Assembly (NCBI GenBank): GCA_018066965.1
Contig: JAGPVP010000009.1
Coordinates: 1-64,000 of the forward strand
Length of the DNA stretch: 64,000 bases
DNA from: Zhongshania sp.
GTDB lineage: Bacteria > Pseudomonadota > Gammaproteobacteria > Pseudomonadales > Spongiibacteraceae
Direction of reading: 5' to 3'
The notes below the pieces were generated by a model. That model was not told the origin of the DNA. It worked only from the letters and a program-made list of their open reading frames with translations, and searched no databases. Below are positions 26,608 to 34,963 of the stretch, piece by piece (positions within the stretch are counted from its first letter, which is position 1; every line of letters starts with the position of its first letter). The position numbers were made by a program, and so were the translations under genes.

Positions 26608-27522
26608 GTGGTAGCTCGGCGTAAAAACCTATATAGAGACGATGGCTTGCAATTATCTGTTGAGAAAAAACAATTACTGACCGGATTACTGCTGTCTTTA
26701 GTGACCGTGTTTTTTTCTAGCACAGTGGCGGCGGTGGGCAAGCACGTGTCGCAGGAAGTTCATGTCTCGGCCATTGTGCTGGTGCAGTATGGTATTAGCT
26801 TTTTATTTGCATTGCCGTCGGTGTTGCGCGCCGGGCGCGTTGGTTTGGCTACATCACGCCCTGGCCTACATATAATTAGAGGTGTTAGCGGCTGCGCGTG
26901 TTTTTATTTGTATTATTTAGCGCTTAGTAAAATAAGCTTAGTAGATGCAACTTTACTGCGTTCGACGGCGCCGCTCATGGTGCCGCTAGTCATTTATTTG
27001 TGGTTTAGCCAGCGCGTGCGTAAAGAAAGCTGGCCGCCGTTAGTGGTGGGTTTTGTGGGTGTGCTGTTGGTGCTCAAACCGGGCTTTGCCGGTTTAAGTC
27101 TGTGGCATTTGCTGGCATTACTGTCCGGCTTGGGCTTGGCGGTGTCGATGGTGAGCACCCGTGTTTTGGCCCAGCACGAACCGCAAAATCGCATTTTATT
27201 TTATTATTTCAGCATTTCTCTGCTGGTCAGCCTGCCGTTTTATTTATGGCATTATGAACCGATACCCGCATCGGCATGGCCGGGTTTGCTGTATATGGGC
27301 GTGGTTATCTACCTTAGTTTTGTGATGTATACCTTGGCGTATCGCTATGTGTCGGCGGCGGCGCTGGCACCTATTAGCTACTTTGGTGTGGTGTTTAGCG
27401 GTTTACTAGATTGGCTAATTTGGGATCACATTCCCGACACAATCACGTTAATGGGTATCGCGTGCGTGGTAATGGGTGGGGTGTTGGTGCTGAAGCATAA
27501 AGAAGTGCCTGCGCCAGCTTAA
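26608..27522 (+). CDS. EamA/DMT family transporter
   Basis: Integral membrane protein of 304 residues with about ten predicted spans in two EamA repeats (about 20-150 and 165-295). It belongs to the drug/metabolite transporter superfamily of metabolite exporters; the substrate is unknown. No ATG occurs near the start. GTG at 26608 is the longest option and TTG at 26647 the main alternative, neither with a strong ribosome-binding site. It is separated from hvfA by a terminator and is probably independent of it. Confidence 0.85.
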   Translation: MVARRKNLYRDDGLQLSVEKKQLLTGLLLSLVTVFFSSTVAAVGKHVSQEVHVSAIVLVQYGISFLFALPSVLRAGRVGLATSRPGLHIIRGVSGCACFYLYYLALSKISLVDATLLRSTAPLMVPLVIYLWFSQRVRKESWPPLVVGFVGVLLVLKPGFAGLSLWHLLALLSGLGLAVSMVSTRVLAQHEPQNRILFYYFSISLLVSLPFYLWHYEPIPASAWPGLLYMGVVIYLSFVMYTLAYRYVSAAALAPISYFGVVFSGLLDWLIWDHIPDTITLMGIACVVMGGVLVLKHKEVPAPA

Positions 27523-27542
27523 GCAGCGCAGGGTGCTAAATT

Positions 27543-29273
27543 CTAACGAGAATACAGTGGCGCCAATGCGGCCTGTGTTGGTTTAGTCGCACCAGCGCTG
27601 CGTACTCTTTTTAGCGTACTGAGTATCGCGTCAGTGTCGATGACAAGCTCCTGCCCGGAAAATAAGTGTGCATCTAGTTGCTGGCAAAAATCGCTTAGCT
27701 CTGGAATGGCTTTGCCTAACTCACTCAAGGTCATGGTGCGTTTAAAATAGCGCTGGCCCCACTGTGTTAGAGCGTGTCGTAGCTCCCCGTGGTCTACCTT
27801 GGTTTTTAGGCTTTTTTCCAATAATTTAAACGCTTTGTTCTCATTGTTACTGTTGTTTTCTGGCGGGATAGCTGCAACAAACGTGCGCTGCCGTCCACGC
27901 CACCACGCCGCCGCAAACCCTATATTGCTAAGTAATAACAGCGCAATAACGCCCCAAAGAAGTAAGTTGTTAGGGCCATCAGAGAAGGAAGTGCCTTGCT
28001 GTTCAGCGTCGTCAGCTGTGACTAAGGCGCTGTCATTTTGACTCGGGGTAGTATTTAACGTGGGCGAATCAATGGCGGTGATCTGGGTGGTGCCGCCATT
28101 GGCAACGGCGGGGGCAACCGTAAATTTGCGCTCGGCAAGTACTGCGAATTCGGCTTTATTGGTGTCGGTGTTCCACCACGCAATCCGTATTTCCGGAAGC
28201 ACAAATTCTCCCGCGCGGGTGGGGATGATAGCCAGCGATTCGCTGCGAATACCTGTCCATTGAGATTTGTCGTCGCCTTTTTCAATCTTGGCTTGGTCTG
28301 GGTAGAGCTTGGCGTTGTTTAAATTAATGCTTGGTAGCGCAGGCAGTTGTGAGCCGAGTAAGCCCTCAGCTTTAATACTGATAGTCCGGGTAATAGAGTC
28401 GCCGACTTTAAGGGTATCTGGACTTTTGCTCCAGTTTTCCTCTAAGGCTACCTCTTTGGCGGGTAGCCACACCGACCCTTTAAATTCGGCCGGTGGTGGC
28501 AATATTTTCACACGGTGTTCGCTGCTGCGCTTTACCACTAGCCTGCCGGGGTCGAGCATAGACGGACGGTATCCTTCGACCCGTGCTTGCAGAGTGAGTG
28601 CCGGAATAATAAGGGTGCCGCTGGTTTGTGGGTAAAGCGTGTAGCGGCGCTCAATCACTTGAAAGTAACGGCCATTTATCAGGGTTTGGTAGCGGTCTTC
28701 GCCATTGGCTTCGACCACTGCATTATCTACCTCAGGCGCGTCGAGAGAGGCATCGAGAATATTCACCGACGTGAAAATTTTGACCGTGTATTGTAACTCT
28801 TCTTGCACATATGCACTGCGCGGCGTGACGTCAGATTCCATATACATGGCGTCATTGCCAGACTGTCGGTTCTGACTCGCTTGGCTAACGGTAATAGTGA
28901 TAGGGCGAGTTTTGTATTTCCCCATGGGCAGGGCAGGTATGGTCAGCGTGCCCTCGCGCTTGGCGACTAAGGTGTAATCCCACTGCCGGCTGCTGTTGAC
29001 CTTGCCGTTAATGATATTGGTACGACTACTTTGTTGGCGGTTAATAATATGAAAGTCTTTTTCCAGCGCGCTTACATCGGGTTCACCAGAAAACAAAATA
29101 CTGTCGGCGGTGAGTGACAGTATTAGCGTTTCTTCGCTAGACACTTGATTGCGATCTACGCTGGCGCGCACATTAGTGTCGGCGTGGGCACTGCCTATTT
29201 GGCATAGCAGTAACGCCAATATCGCGAGCATTGTGGTGTGGCGAGTTATGGTGCTATAGAGCTGGCTGGCCAT
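27543..29273 (-). CDS. batD: BatD family protein (aerotolerance operon)
   Basis: Periplasmic/inner-membrane protein of 576 residues: a signal peptide (hydrophobic 15-28, cleavage near SAHA), BatD beta-sandwich repeats starting VRASVDRNQVSSEETLILSL, a membrane span near 440-460 (NNLLLWGVIALLLLSNIGFA) and a C-terminal helical domain. The frame is open to 29351, but the ATG at 29273 has AGGAG seven bases upstream and places the signal peptide at the N-terminus. BatD acts with BatA/B and MoxR; the exact role of Bat systems is unsettled, with links to envelope stress and aerotolerance. It is the last gene of the operon. Confidence 0.9.
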   Translation of the reverse strand: MASQLYSTITRHTTMLAILALLLCQIGSAHADTNVRASVDRNQVSSEETLILSLTADSILFSGEPDVSALEKDFHIINRQQSSRTNIINGKVNSSRQWDYTLVAKREGTLTIPALPMGKYKTRPITITVSQASQNRQSGNDAMYMESDVTPRSAYVQEELQYTVKIFTSVNILDASLDAPEVDNAVVEANGEDRYQTLINGRYFQVIERRYTLYPQTSGTLIIPALTLQARVEGYRPSMLDPGRLVVKRSSEHRVKILPPPAEFKGSVWLPAKEVALEENWSKSPDTLKVGDSITRTISIKAEGLLGSQLPALPSINLNNAKLYPDQAKIEKGDDKSQWTGIRSESLAIIPTRAGEFVLPEIRIAWWNTDTNKAEFAVLAERKFTVAPAVANGGTTQITAIDSPTLNTTPSQNDSALVTADDAEQQGTSFSDGPNNLLLWGVIALLLLSNIGFAAAWWRGRQRTFVAAIPPENNSNNENKAFKLLEKSLKTKVDHGELRHALTQWGQRYFKRTMTLSELGKAIPELSDFCQQLDAHLFSGQELVIDTDAILSTLKRVRSAGATKPTQAALAPLYSR

Positions 29274-29280
29274 AGTGGTG

Positions 29281-29285
29281 CTCCT
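29281..29285 (-). promoter_or_regulatory. Ribosome-binding site fixing the batD start
   Basis: AGGAG on the minus strand lies seven bases before the ATG at 29273. It favours this start over three in-frame ATGs further upstream, which would overlap the preceding gene or displace the signal peptide. Confidence 0.65.
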
Positions 29286-29310
29286 GCTGCGCATGCGATC
29301 AACAGTTTGA

Positions 29311-31395
29311 TTAATAGGGTGCATAGTCTTCGTTACTACCTTGTTGTTCACCGCGCTGCTGATGTTGATAATAAAATTTATTGCGTAATAAATTTCCTGG
29401 GTTGTCAGGAATTTTGCGCAGCCACTGTTCGCGGGCCTGCTCTTCTTCGCTTAGCGGTTCCGCTTCGTCGCTAGCGATGGCTGCCGTGGCTTGCTTGGCG
29501 TCGGCGCTGTCTTTTTGCTTAGCCTCTTGGTTTGCGTCCATCGCTTTTTGCATTGCCTCTGATTGCTCGGCAGCTTGCCGCGCATAATCTTCAGCTAATT
29601 TTTCATTGCGTTGTTCGGCGGCTTCTTTTTCCGCTTGAGACTGCTCGGTTTGATCTTGTTTGTCTTCTGGTTTGTTTTGATTTTGCTCGTCTTGATTTTG
29701 TTCAGAGTCGTTTTGTTTGGACTGATCTTCTTGCTCGTCGTTGGGCGACGACGGTTGATCTTGTTGCGAACCGTCTTGGTTTGCTGAATCGTCTTGGGGC
29801 GACTGCTGCTGATCTTTGGAATTTTGTGATTTATCGCCAGCGTCGGATGGTTGAGAATCTTGATTTTGCTGATCTTGCTTGTTGTCGCCTTGTTGGTCTT
29901 GTTTATTGTCCTTGGATTGGCTGTCTTTGGATTGACTGCCCTGGGATTTGTCGTCCTTAGATTGCTGGTCTTGGGAATCGCCGTCTTGAGATTGTTGCTG
30001 ATTTTGCTCTTGGGATTTTTTTAAATCCTCAACAATTTTTTTGTTCGTTTGGGCATCACTATGAGATGGATCTTTTTGCAATGCGGCATCGTAAGCTGCA
30101 ATGGCTTCGTCAAGTTTGCCCGCTTTGGCTAGCGCATTACCGCGATTGTAATGGGCATCGCTGGTATCGAATTGGGCATAGCTTGCTGCGGCGGTGGCAA
30201 AGTCGCCAGCGCGATATTGCGCGGCCGCTTTCCACATGGGGTCTTTAAATTTCTCGGCGGCGGCCTGTGGGTCTGTTGGTATCAGAGCGGCGGCTTGTTG
30301 ATCTGGGGTTTGCCAAAGATCGTTAAATTCAAAGGCATTGGCTTTAGGTGCTTGTCCGGCGAGTAGTGCGGGCAATAACAATGGTAATAAACTGGCCAAC
30401 CAGCTTTTGCGAAAACCCATCAGGGCAAACGGCAATAGTAGTAATACCAGCCACGGGCCGGCGTCTTTCCATTGATCGTAATTACGCTCGGAGCGGGTTT
30501 CAGAGTCGGCGTCGGCTAGGTTCGAGGCTGTATCGATAGCGAGCGTATTAATGTCGCTGTCGTCCAAACTGAGCTCACGGTATTTGCCATTGCCCGCCGC
30601 GGCTAGCGATTTTAATTCGCTCACCGTCAGTGCCGGTACAATAATATTGCCGCCGCTGTCCCGTGCAAAACCACCGCCGGGAAGGGGAATGGGCGCGCCA
30701 TCGCTAGTGCCAACACCGAGTACCGACAATGAGTAATCGCTGTCGCTAATAAACTCTTTTAAACCGTCGAGTTGCTGTGGGTTTACGCCGTCGCTAATGA
30801 GTAAAATACTGCCGTCGCCGCCACTGCGATCCAGTAATTCTTTGGCGAGGCTAATGCCGGCGAGTGGGTTGCTGCCGGGCAGCGGCATCATGCTGGGGTT
30901 GAGTCCAGGGATCAGTGTTAGCAGCGTGTTCACGTCGTCGGTTAGTGGTGCGACGATAAATGCGTCGCCGGCAAATACCACCAAACCAGTTTGGCCGTCG
31001 AGACGTGAATGCAGAATATCGCGTAACTTAAAACGCGCCTGCCGCATGCGCGAAGGTTGAATGTCTTCGGCTAACATTGACGGTGATAAATCTAATACCA
31101 CGACCAAGCCTTGGGTGTTTTTATGCAGCGGCGATGGCACCTTCTCCCAAGCGGGGCCGAGTAACGCTAGCCATGCCAGCGCCCCTGCCAGCAGTAAAAT
31201 TAGCGCAGAGCGGCGGGGTTTACCGCCGGGCTTGCCGTCTAATAAATAGGGTAATAACGCGGGGTCGATATGCTTTTGCCAGCTGCGTTGCTTAAAGCTC
31301 TGACGGGCCAGTAACAGCGCGCATATGAGTAATGGAATACCCGTCCACAATAGCTCGGGACGAATCCAATGTAATTCGAGGCCGGCAAAATTCAT
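29311..31395 (-). CDS. BatB/BatC fusion: von Willebrand A domain plus TPR and Gln/Asp/Ser-rich tail
   Basis: Membrane protein of 694 residues joining the two proteins called BatB and BatC elsewhere. Two spans near 15-30 and 63-82 precede a vWA domain with MIDAS motif DLSPS (Asp102, Ser104, Ser106) and ISDGVN (near 200). Further spans lie at about 312-347. A TPR unit follows (HYNRGNALAKAGKLDEAIAAYDAAL, split about 415-440), then about 180 residues dominated by Gln, Asp, Ser and Lys, then the conserved BatC end KIPDNPGNLLRNKFYYQ. The start overlaps the batA stop as ATGA. Confidence 0.92.
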   Translation of the reverse strand: MNFAGLELHWIRPELLWTGIPLLICALLLARQSFKQRSWQKHIDPALLPYLLDGKPGGKPRRSALILLLAGALAWLALLGPAWEKVPSPLHKNTQGLVVVLDLSPSMLAEDIQPSRMRQARFKLRDILHSRLDGQTGLVVFAGDAFIVAPLTDDVNTLLTLIPGLNPSMMPLPGSNPLAGISLAKELLDRSGGDGSILLISDGVNPQQLDGLKEFISDSDYSLSVLGVGTSDGAPIPLPGGGFARDSGGNIIVPALTVSELKSLAAAGNGKYRELSLDDSDINTLAIDTASNLADADSETRSERNYDQWKDAGPWLVLLLLPFALMGFRKSWLASLLPLLLPALLAGQAPKANAFEFNDLWQTPDQQAAALIPTDPQAAAEKFKDPMWKAAAQYRAGDFATAAASYAQFDTSDAHYNRGNALAKAGKLDEAIAAYDAALQKDPSHSDAQTNKKIVEDLKKSQEQNQQQSQDGDSQDQQSKDDKSQGSQSKDSQSKDNKQDQQGDNKQDQQNQDSQPSDAGDKSQNSKDQQQSPQDDSANQDGSQQDQPSSPNDEQEDQSKQNDSEQNQDEQNQNKPEDKQDQTEQSQAEKEAAEQRNEKLAEDYARQAAEQSEAMQKAMDANQEAKQKDSADAKQATAAIASDEAEPLSEEEQAREQWLRKIPDNPGNLLRNKFYYQHQQRGEQQGSNEDYAPY
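29476..30015 (-). repeat. Low-complexity Gln/Asp/Ser/Lys coding repeat inside BatB/C
   Basis: Residues 461-640 of the BatB/C fusion consist almost only of Q, D, S, K, N and E with recurring SKD and KQDQQ units. At the DNA level it is built of degenerate short repeats, so length variation between strains is likely. It is probably a flexible periplasmic linker. Confidence 0.75.
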
Positions 31396-32423
31396 ACAGA
31401 CGCCTCACTTGTTTTACCACCAGCGAAGGGCCAGTTGCGACTAAGTGCTAGCAGCAACATAAGACCGCCGGCGAATAGCAGCGACCAGTGCAGCAGCGAA
31501 CGCTCTGGGCGCAGCATCTCTTGTTCTTGCTCCACCGGTTCTAGTGCCGCGATGGCATCGTAAGCGGCTTGGAGTTCGGCGGGGTTGCGTGCGCGGAAAT
31601 ACTCGCCACCGGTTTTACTGGCGATGGTTTCCAGCGTGTCTTCATCTAAATCAGCCGAGGGATTCACGGTGCGCGCACCCAAACTACTACCGAAAATACC
31701 GGGAATTTTCATTTCAGTGGCGCCGACGCCAATGGTGTAAATTTTAATTTTTTCAGCGGCGGCAATATCAGCTGCTTTTAATGGCTTTAAGGTGCTGGCG
31801 GTATCTGCGCCGTCGGTGAGTAAAATTAATACGCGGCTATTTTCTGGGCGTTGGCGCAGGCGCTTAATGGCAAAGCCAATGGCGTCGCCAATGGCGGTTT
31901 GCTTACCGGCAAAACCGACCTGCGCCTCGTTCATTAAGGTGTTAAGGGTTTCTAGGTCGAAGGATAACGGCGATTGAATATAGGGGTTTGAGCCAAACAA
32001 AATAAGGCCGAGCTTGTCGCCCTGACGCTGGCGAACAAACTCGTTGACTACGGCTTTGACCACGGCGATCCGCGGCAGGCCCTGATCTTTAATGATCATG
32101 TCTTCTTGGCTCATTGAGCCCGAAATGTCGACTGCCAGCATAAGGTCGCGGCCGGTGGTGGGCATGGCGACGGGTTCACCTATCCACGTTGGTCGGGCGG
32201 CGCCGGAGAGCAGCGCTAACCAAACTAAGCTGAGCAAAATCAGGTTTAGATAATTACCACTGTGATTGGGGCCACTGTGCTCGCCGCTAAGACTGCGAAG
32301 CTGGGCAAAAAACGGCACGCGCAAAGCCGCAGCGGTGTGTTGGCTTCGGGGTTTGGACAGCCAGCGCACTAACAGCGGCAGCGGTACTAATAAAAAAATT
32401 AATGGCCATTGAAACTCAAACAT
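31392..32423 (-). CDS. batA: BatA-like von Willebrand A domain membrane protein
   Basis: Protein of 343 residues. A Bat-type N-terminus with a span (FQWPLIFLLVPLPLLVRWL) is followed by a second span near 60-75, then the vWA domain with MIDAS motif DISGS (Asp99, Ser101, Ser103) and LTDGAD, and a last span near 315-335. The open frame reaches 32465, but the ATG at 32423 gives the expected N-terminus and an eight-base overlap with the DUF4381 gene. It likely forms an inner-membrane complex with BatB/C, assembled or regulated by the MoxR ATPase. Confidence 0.9.
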   Translation of the reverse strand: MFEFQWPLIFLLVPLPLLVRWLSKPRSQHTAAALRVPFFAQLRSLSGEHSGPNHSGNYLNLILLSLVWLALLSGAARPTWIGEPVAMPTTGRDLMLAVDISGSMSQEDMIIKDQGLPRIAVVKAVVNEFVRQRQGDKLGLILFGSNPYIQSPLSFDLETLNTLMNEAQVGFAGKQTAIGDAIGFAIKRLRQRPENSRVLILLTDGADTASTLKPLKAADIAAAEKIKIYTIGVGATEMKIPGIFGSSLGARTVNPSADLDEDTLETIASKTGGEYFRARNPAELQAAYDAIAALEPVEQEQEMLRPERSLLHWSLLFAGGLMLLLALSRNWPFAGGKTSEASV

Positions 32424-32931
32424 GGCGGCTCCGATGACGGTGTATCCAGGTCTTACTTTCGGCAATGAGTATATCGCGGGGAAGTGTATTGGCGGCGGGC
32501 TGGTAGGCAGCTGTTAGCATTGCCTCTAAAGCAGCGTCGCTAAAAGCGGGTTTGTCGCCGCAGCTTTGGTGTAAAAAATTTAGCCATTTGTCACCGCTGA
32601 GTCCCGCAATGTTTTCTGCCGAATAACTATGCAGCGCAACGCGACGTAGTAATTGGTTGAGCTGCTGCGCGAAATCTTGGTCTTTTTCAGTGGCGCTAAG
32701 CGCGGCTAATTCTACTAATGCGGCACGTTTAAATGCAGTTTTACGGCGATGGTGACGCAGCCATAAAATACCAGTCAATAATGTAATCACTATTAAGCCG
32801 AGTAGCAGCCACCAACCAGGTGCCCAAGGAAAGCTGGCAATGGCGGGGGGTAAATGAATATCTGTAAGCTGGTCTAGGGGCGATGCTTGAGCGGGCGCAG
32901 GGTTCATTGCAGCTAAGTTATTGCTGTTCAT
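32416..32931 (-). CDS. DUF4381 domain protein of the MoxR/Bat operon
   Basis: Protein of 171 residues with one membrane span (about 33-53, WWLLLGLIVITLLTGILWL) after a Pro-rich start typical of DUF4381 (LPPAIASFPWAPGWWLL), then a cytosolic helical region. The family occurs almost only between DUF58 and BatA genes, as here. Function is unknown beyond that association. It overlaps the DUF58 gene by four bases and batA by eight. Confidence 0.88.
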   Translation of the reverse strand: MNSNNLAAMNPAPAQASPLDQLTDIHLPPAIASFPWAPGWWLLLGLIVITLLTGILWLRHHRRKTAFKRAALVELAALSATEKDQDFAQQLNQLLRRVALHSYSAENIAGLSGDKWLNFLHQSCGDKPAFSDAALEAMLTAAYQPAANTLPRDILIAESKTWIHRHRSRHV

Positions 32932-33878
32932 GCCTGCCCCAAACCGCGTTGTAGTGCTTGAAAAAATGCCACGTCAGTAGACAGCGCAATATGGTGAATG
33001 CCGCCGCGTTTAAAACTGGCTAATAAATTGTGGCGAGCGAGTTGATGGCGATTAAGAAATTGTTCGCGCAGCTTGTTTGTTAACACCATTTGAAGGCGCT
33101 CGCGGCCGTTGCTGACGGGGTAGCTGCCATTGGCGGGGAGGCTTTCTTCCATCGGGTCGCTAATTGAAATGGCGATAACGTCGTTGTGACGGGCAATTAA
33201 ATGCAGCTGACGCTCGGCGTCTTGCTCGTAACCGGCAAAGTCGCTGAGGACGTATACGGTAGAGCCGGGACGGGTAATACGTCGTAATTCTTCAAAGGCG
33301 GTTGCCAAACTTTGGGCATTGTCTATTTCAGAGGCAGCCTTGGTTTGGCTTAGGTTTTGATTGTAGTCAGACGCGGTGTGAATAAAGTTGAGCACCGAGC
33401 GATGGCTGCGCCGTGGTCTGACTTCGCGGTGGTTGTCATCGCCAAAGACCAAACCGCCAATCCGGTCATTATTTTCTAGTCCCGCCCATGCGAGGGTAGC
33501 GGCGACGTGGCAGGCGAGCACTGATTTAAAACAGTGGCGACTGCCAAAAAACATAGCGGCGCGCTGGTCTAGGCAGAGCACGACGGGCCGCTCTTTTTCT
33601 TCTTCAAATATTTTGGTGTGGGCTTTGGCGGTGCGGGCGGTGACGCGCCAGTCAATATGGCGGATTTCATCGCCACCTTGGTATTCCCGAACATGGTGAA
33701 AGGCGAGACCGCGTCCTTTAAAGGGCGACGCGTGGTTGCCACCTTGCTTGGCAAAGTGGCGACGACGGGGTTTGGCTTTTAGTTTGGTCGCGGCAAAGCG
33801 GGTGTGGATCAGGTCTTGCTGATCAACCACCGCACCTTTTACTGGTGCACTAAAGTCCCGGCGCAGCGGACTGCTCAT
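32928..33878 (-). CDS. DUF58 domain protein
   Basis: Cytosolic protein of 316 residues. It shows the DUF58 signature GRGLAFHHVREYQGGDEIRHIDW (about 57-79, here given as the family landmark in two pieces: FHHVREYQGGDEIRHIDW) followed by a vWA-like fold with VLSDFAG near 210. DUF58 proteins are constant partners of MoxR ATPases. It overlaps moxR and DUF4381 by four bases each, so translation of the whole operon is coupled. Confidence 0.9.
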   Translation of the reverse strand: MSSPLRRDFSAPVKGAVVDQQDLIHTRFAATKLKAKPRRRHFAKQGGNHASPFKGRGLAFHHVREYQGGDEIRHIDWRVTARTAKAHTKIFEEEKERPVVLCLDQRAAMFFGSRHCFKSVLACHVAATLAWAGLENNDRIGGLVFGDDNHREVRPRRSHRSVLNFIHTASDYNQNLSQTKAASEIDNAQSLATAFEELRRITRPGSTVYVLSDFAGYEQDAERQLHLIARHNDVIAISISDPMEESLPANGSYPVSNGRERLQMVLTNKLREQFLNRHQLARHNLLASFKRGGIHHIALSTDVAFFQALQRGLGQA

Positions 33879-34831
33879 GCCACCGGCACCACCTGCAGCA
33901 GGCGGTCGATAATGTCATCTTTGCGGATGCCGTCTGCCTCGGCTTCAAAACTTAAAATTAAGCGATGGCGTAATACGTCGTGAGCTACCGCTTGCACATC
34001 ATCGGGGCTGACATAGTCGCGATCATTCAGCCACGCGTGGGCGCGTGAGCAGCGATCTAAGGCAATGGTTGCGCGTGGGCTGGCGCCGACTTCAATCCAG
34101 TTGGCGAGATCGGCGTCTAAGGCTTTGGGGTCGCGGCTGGCAACCACCAGCTGCACCATATATTCCTCAACCGCTTCTGCCATATGCAGTTCTAAGACTT
34201 GCTTGCGGGCGGTGAGTAGGGTGTCTTGGCTAAGTGGCTGTGGGGTGTCTACTTCGCCTCTGGCTTCGGCGCGCACGCGGCGAAGAATTTCGAGCTCTGC
34301 TGCGGCATTGGGATAAGCCACATTGACGTGCATTAAGAAACGGTCGAGCTGGGCTTCGGGTAGTGGATAGGTACCCTCTTGCTCAAGCGGGTTTTGGGTT
34401 GCCATCACCAAAAATAGCGGTGGCAGCGGTAGGGTGTTACTGCCCACACTGACCTGGCGCTCGGCCATGGCCTCTAATAGCGCGGACTGCACCTTGGCGG
34501 GGGCGCGGTTAATTTCATCGGCCAGAACCAAGTTGTGAAATATCGGCCCCGGTTGAAATTCAAAGACGCCGGTTTCAGGCCGGTAAATATCGCTGCCGGT
34601 GACATCGCCGGGTAATAAATCGGGTGTGAACTGAATGCGCTGGAAACTGGCATCAATACCATCTGATAGGGTTTTGATGGCCTTGGTTTTGGCTAAGCCC
34701 GGCGCGCCCTCAACTAACAAATGACCGTCGGCCAGTAGTGCAATGAGGAGGCGATCTACCAGACTTTGCTGGCCAATAATTTGCGAAGTCAGCCAGCTAC
34801 GTAACTGGCCGATGGATTGTTTTTCCGTCAT
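33875..34831 (-). CDS. MoxR family AAA+ ATPase
   Basis: First gene of the Bat operon, 318 residues. Walker A is GAPGLAKT (42-49), Walker B LVLADEINRAP, with the MoxR-specific segments QFTPDLLPGDVTGSDIY and ATQNPLEQEGTYPLPEAQLDRF. MoxR ATPases are chaperone-like and thought to load or remodel the partner vWA proteins. The frame is open to 34861; ATG 34831 is preferred because AAGGG precedes it. Four-base overlaps link it to DUF58. Confidence 0.93.
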   Translation of the reverse strand: MTEKQSIGQLRSWLTSQIIGQQSLVDRLLIALLADGHLLVEGAPGLAKTKAIKTLSDGIDASFQRIQFTPDLLPGDVTGSDIYRPETGVFEFQPGPIFHNLVLADEINRAPAKVQSALLEAMAERQVSVGSNTLPLPPLFLVMATQNPLEQEGTYPLPEAQLDRFLMHVNVAYPNAAAELEILRRVRAEARGEVDTPQPLSQDTLLTARKQVLELHMAEAVEEYMVQLVVASRDPKALDADLANWIEVGASPRATIALDRCSRAHAWLNDRDYVSPDDVQAVAHDVLRHRLILSFEAEADGIRKDDIIDRLLQVVPVA

Positions 34832-34902
34832 TGGGGGTTTCCCTTGCCGAGCGAGTGTCATTTATCCGTTCTTGTGACACTAAAAATGGGGATTTGCTCA
34901 GC

Positions 34903-34957
34903 AATTTCAAGGGAAAATTTAGCTTTGCTGTATTTTAATGTCCTTTACCTTGAAATT
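34903..34957. repeat. Ten-base inverted repeat upstream of moxR
   Basis: AATTTCAAGG (34903-34912) and CCTTGAAATT (34948-34957) are perfect inverted copies 35 bases apart in the A/T-rich gap between the second WS/DGAT gene and moxR. It may be a regulatory site of the Bat operon or a long-loop hairpin ending the WS/DGAT transcript; neither is shown. Confidence 0.45.
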
Positions 34958-34963
34958 AATCGC

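Noticed and set aside
29532-29960. A 142-residue plus-strand frame opposite the BatB/C low-complexity region
   Set aside because: Created by the low-complexity codons of the real gene; no start context or domain.
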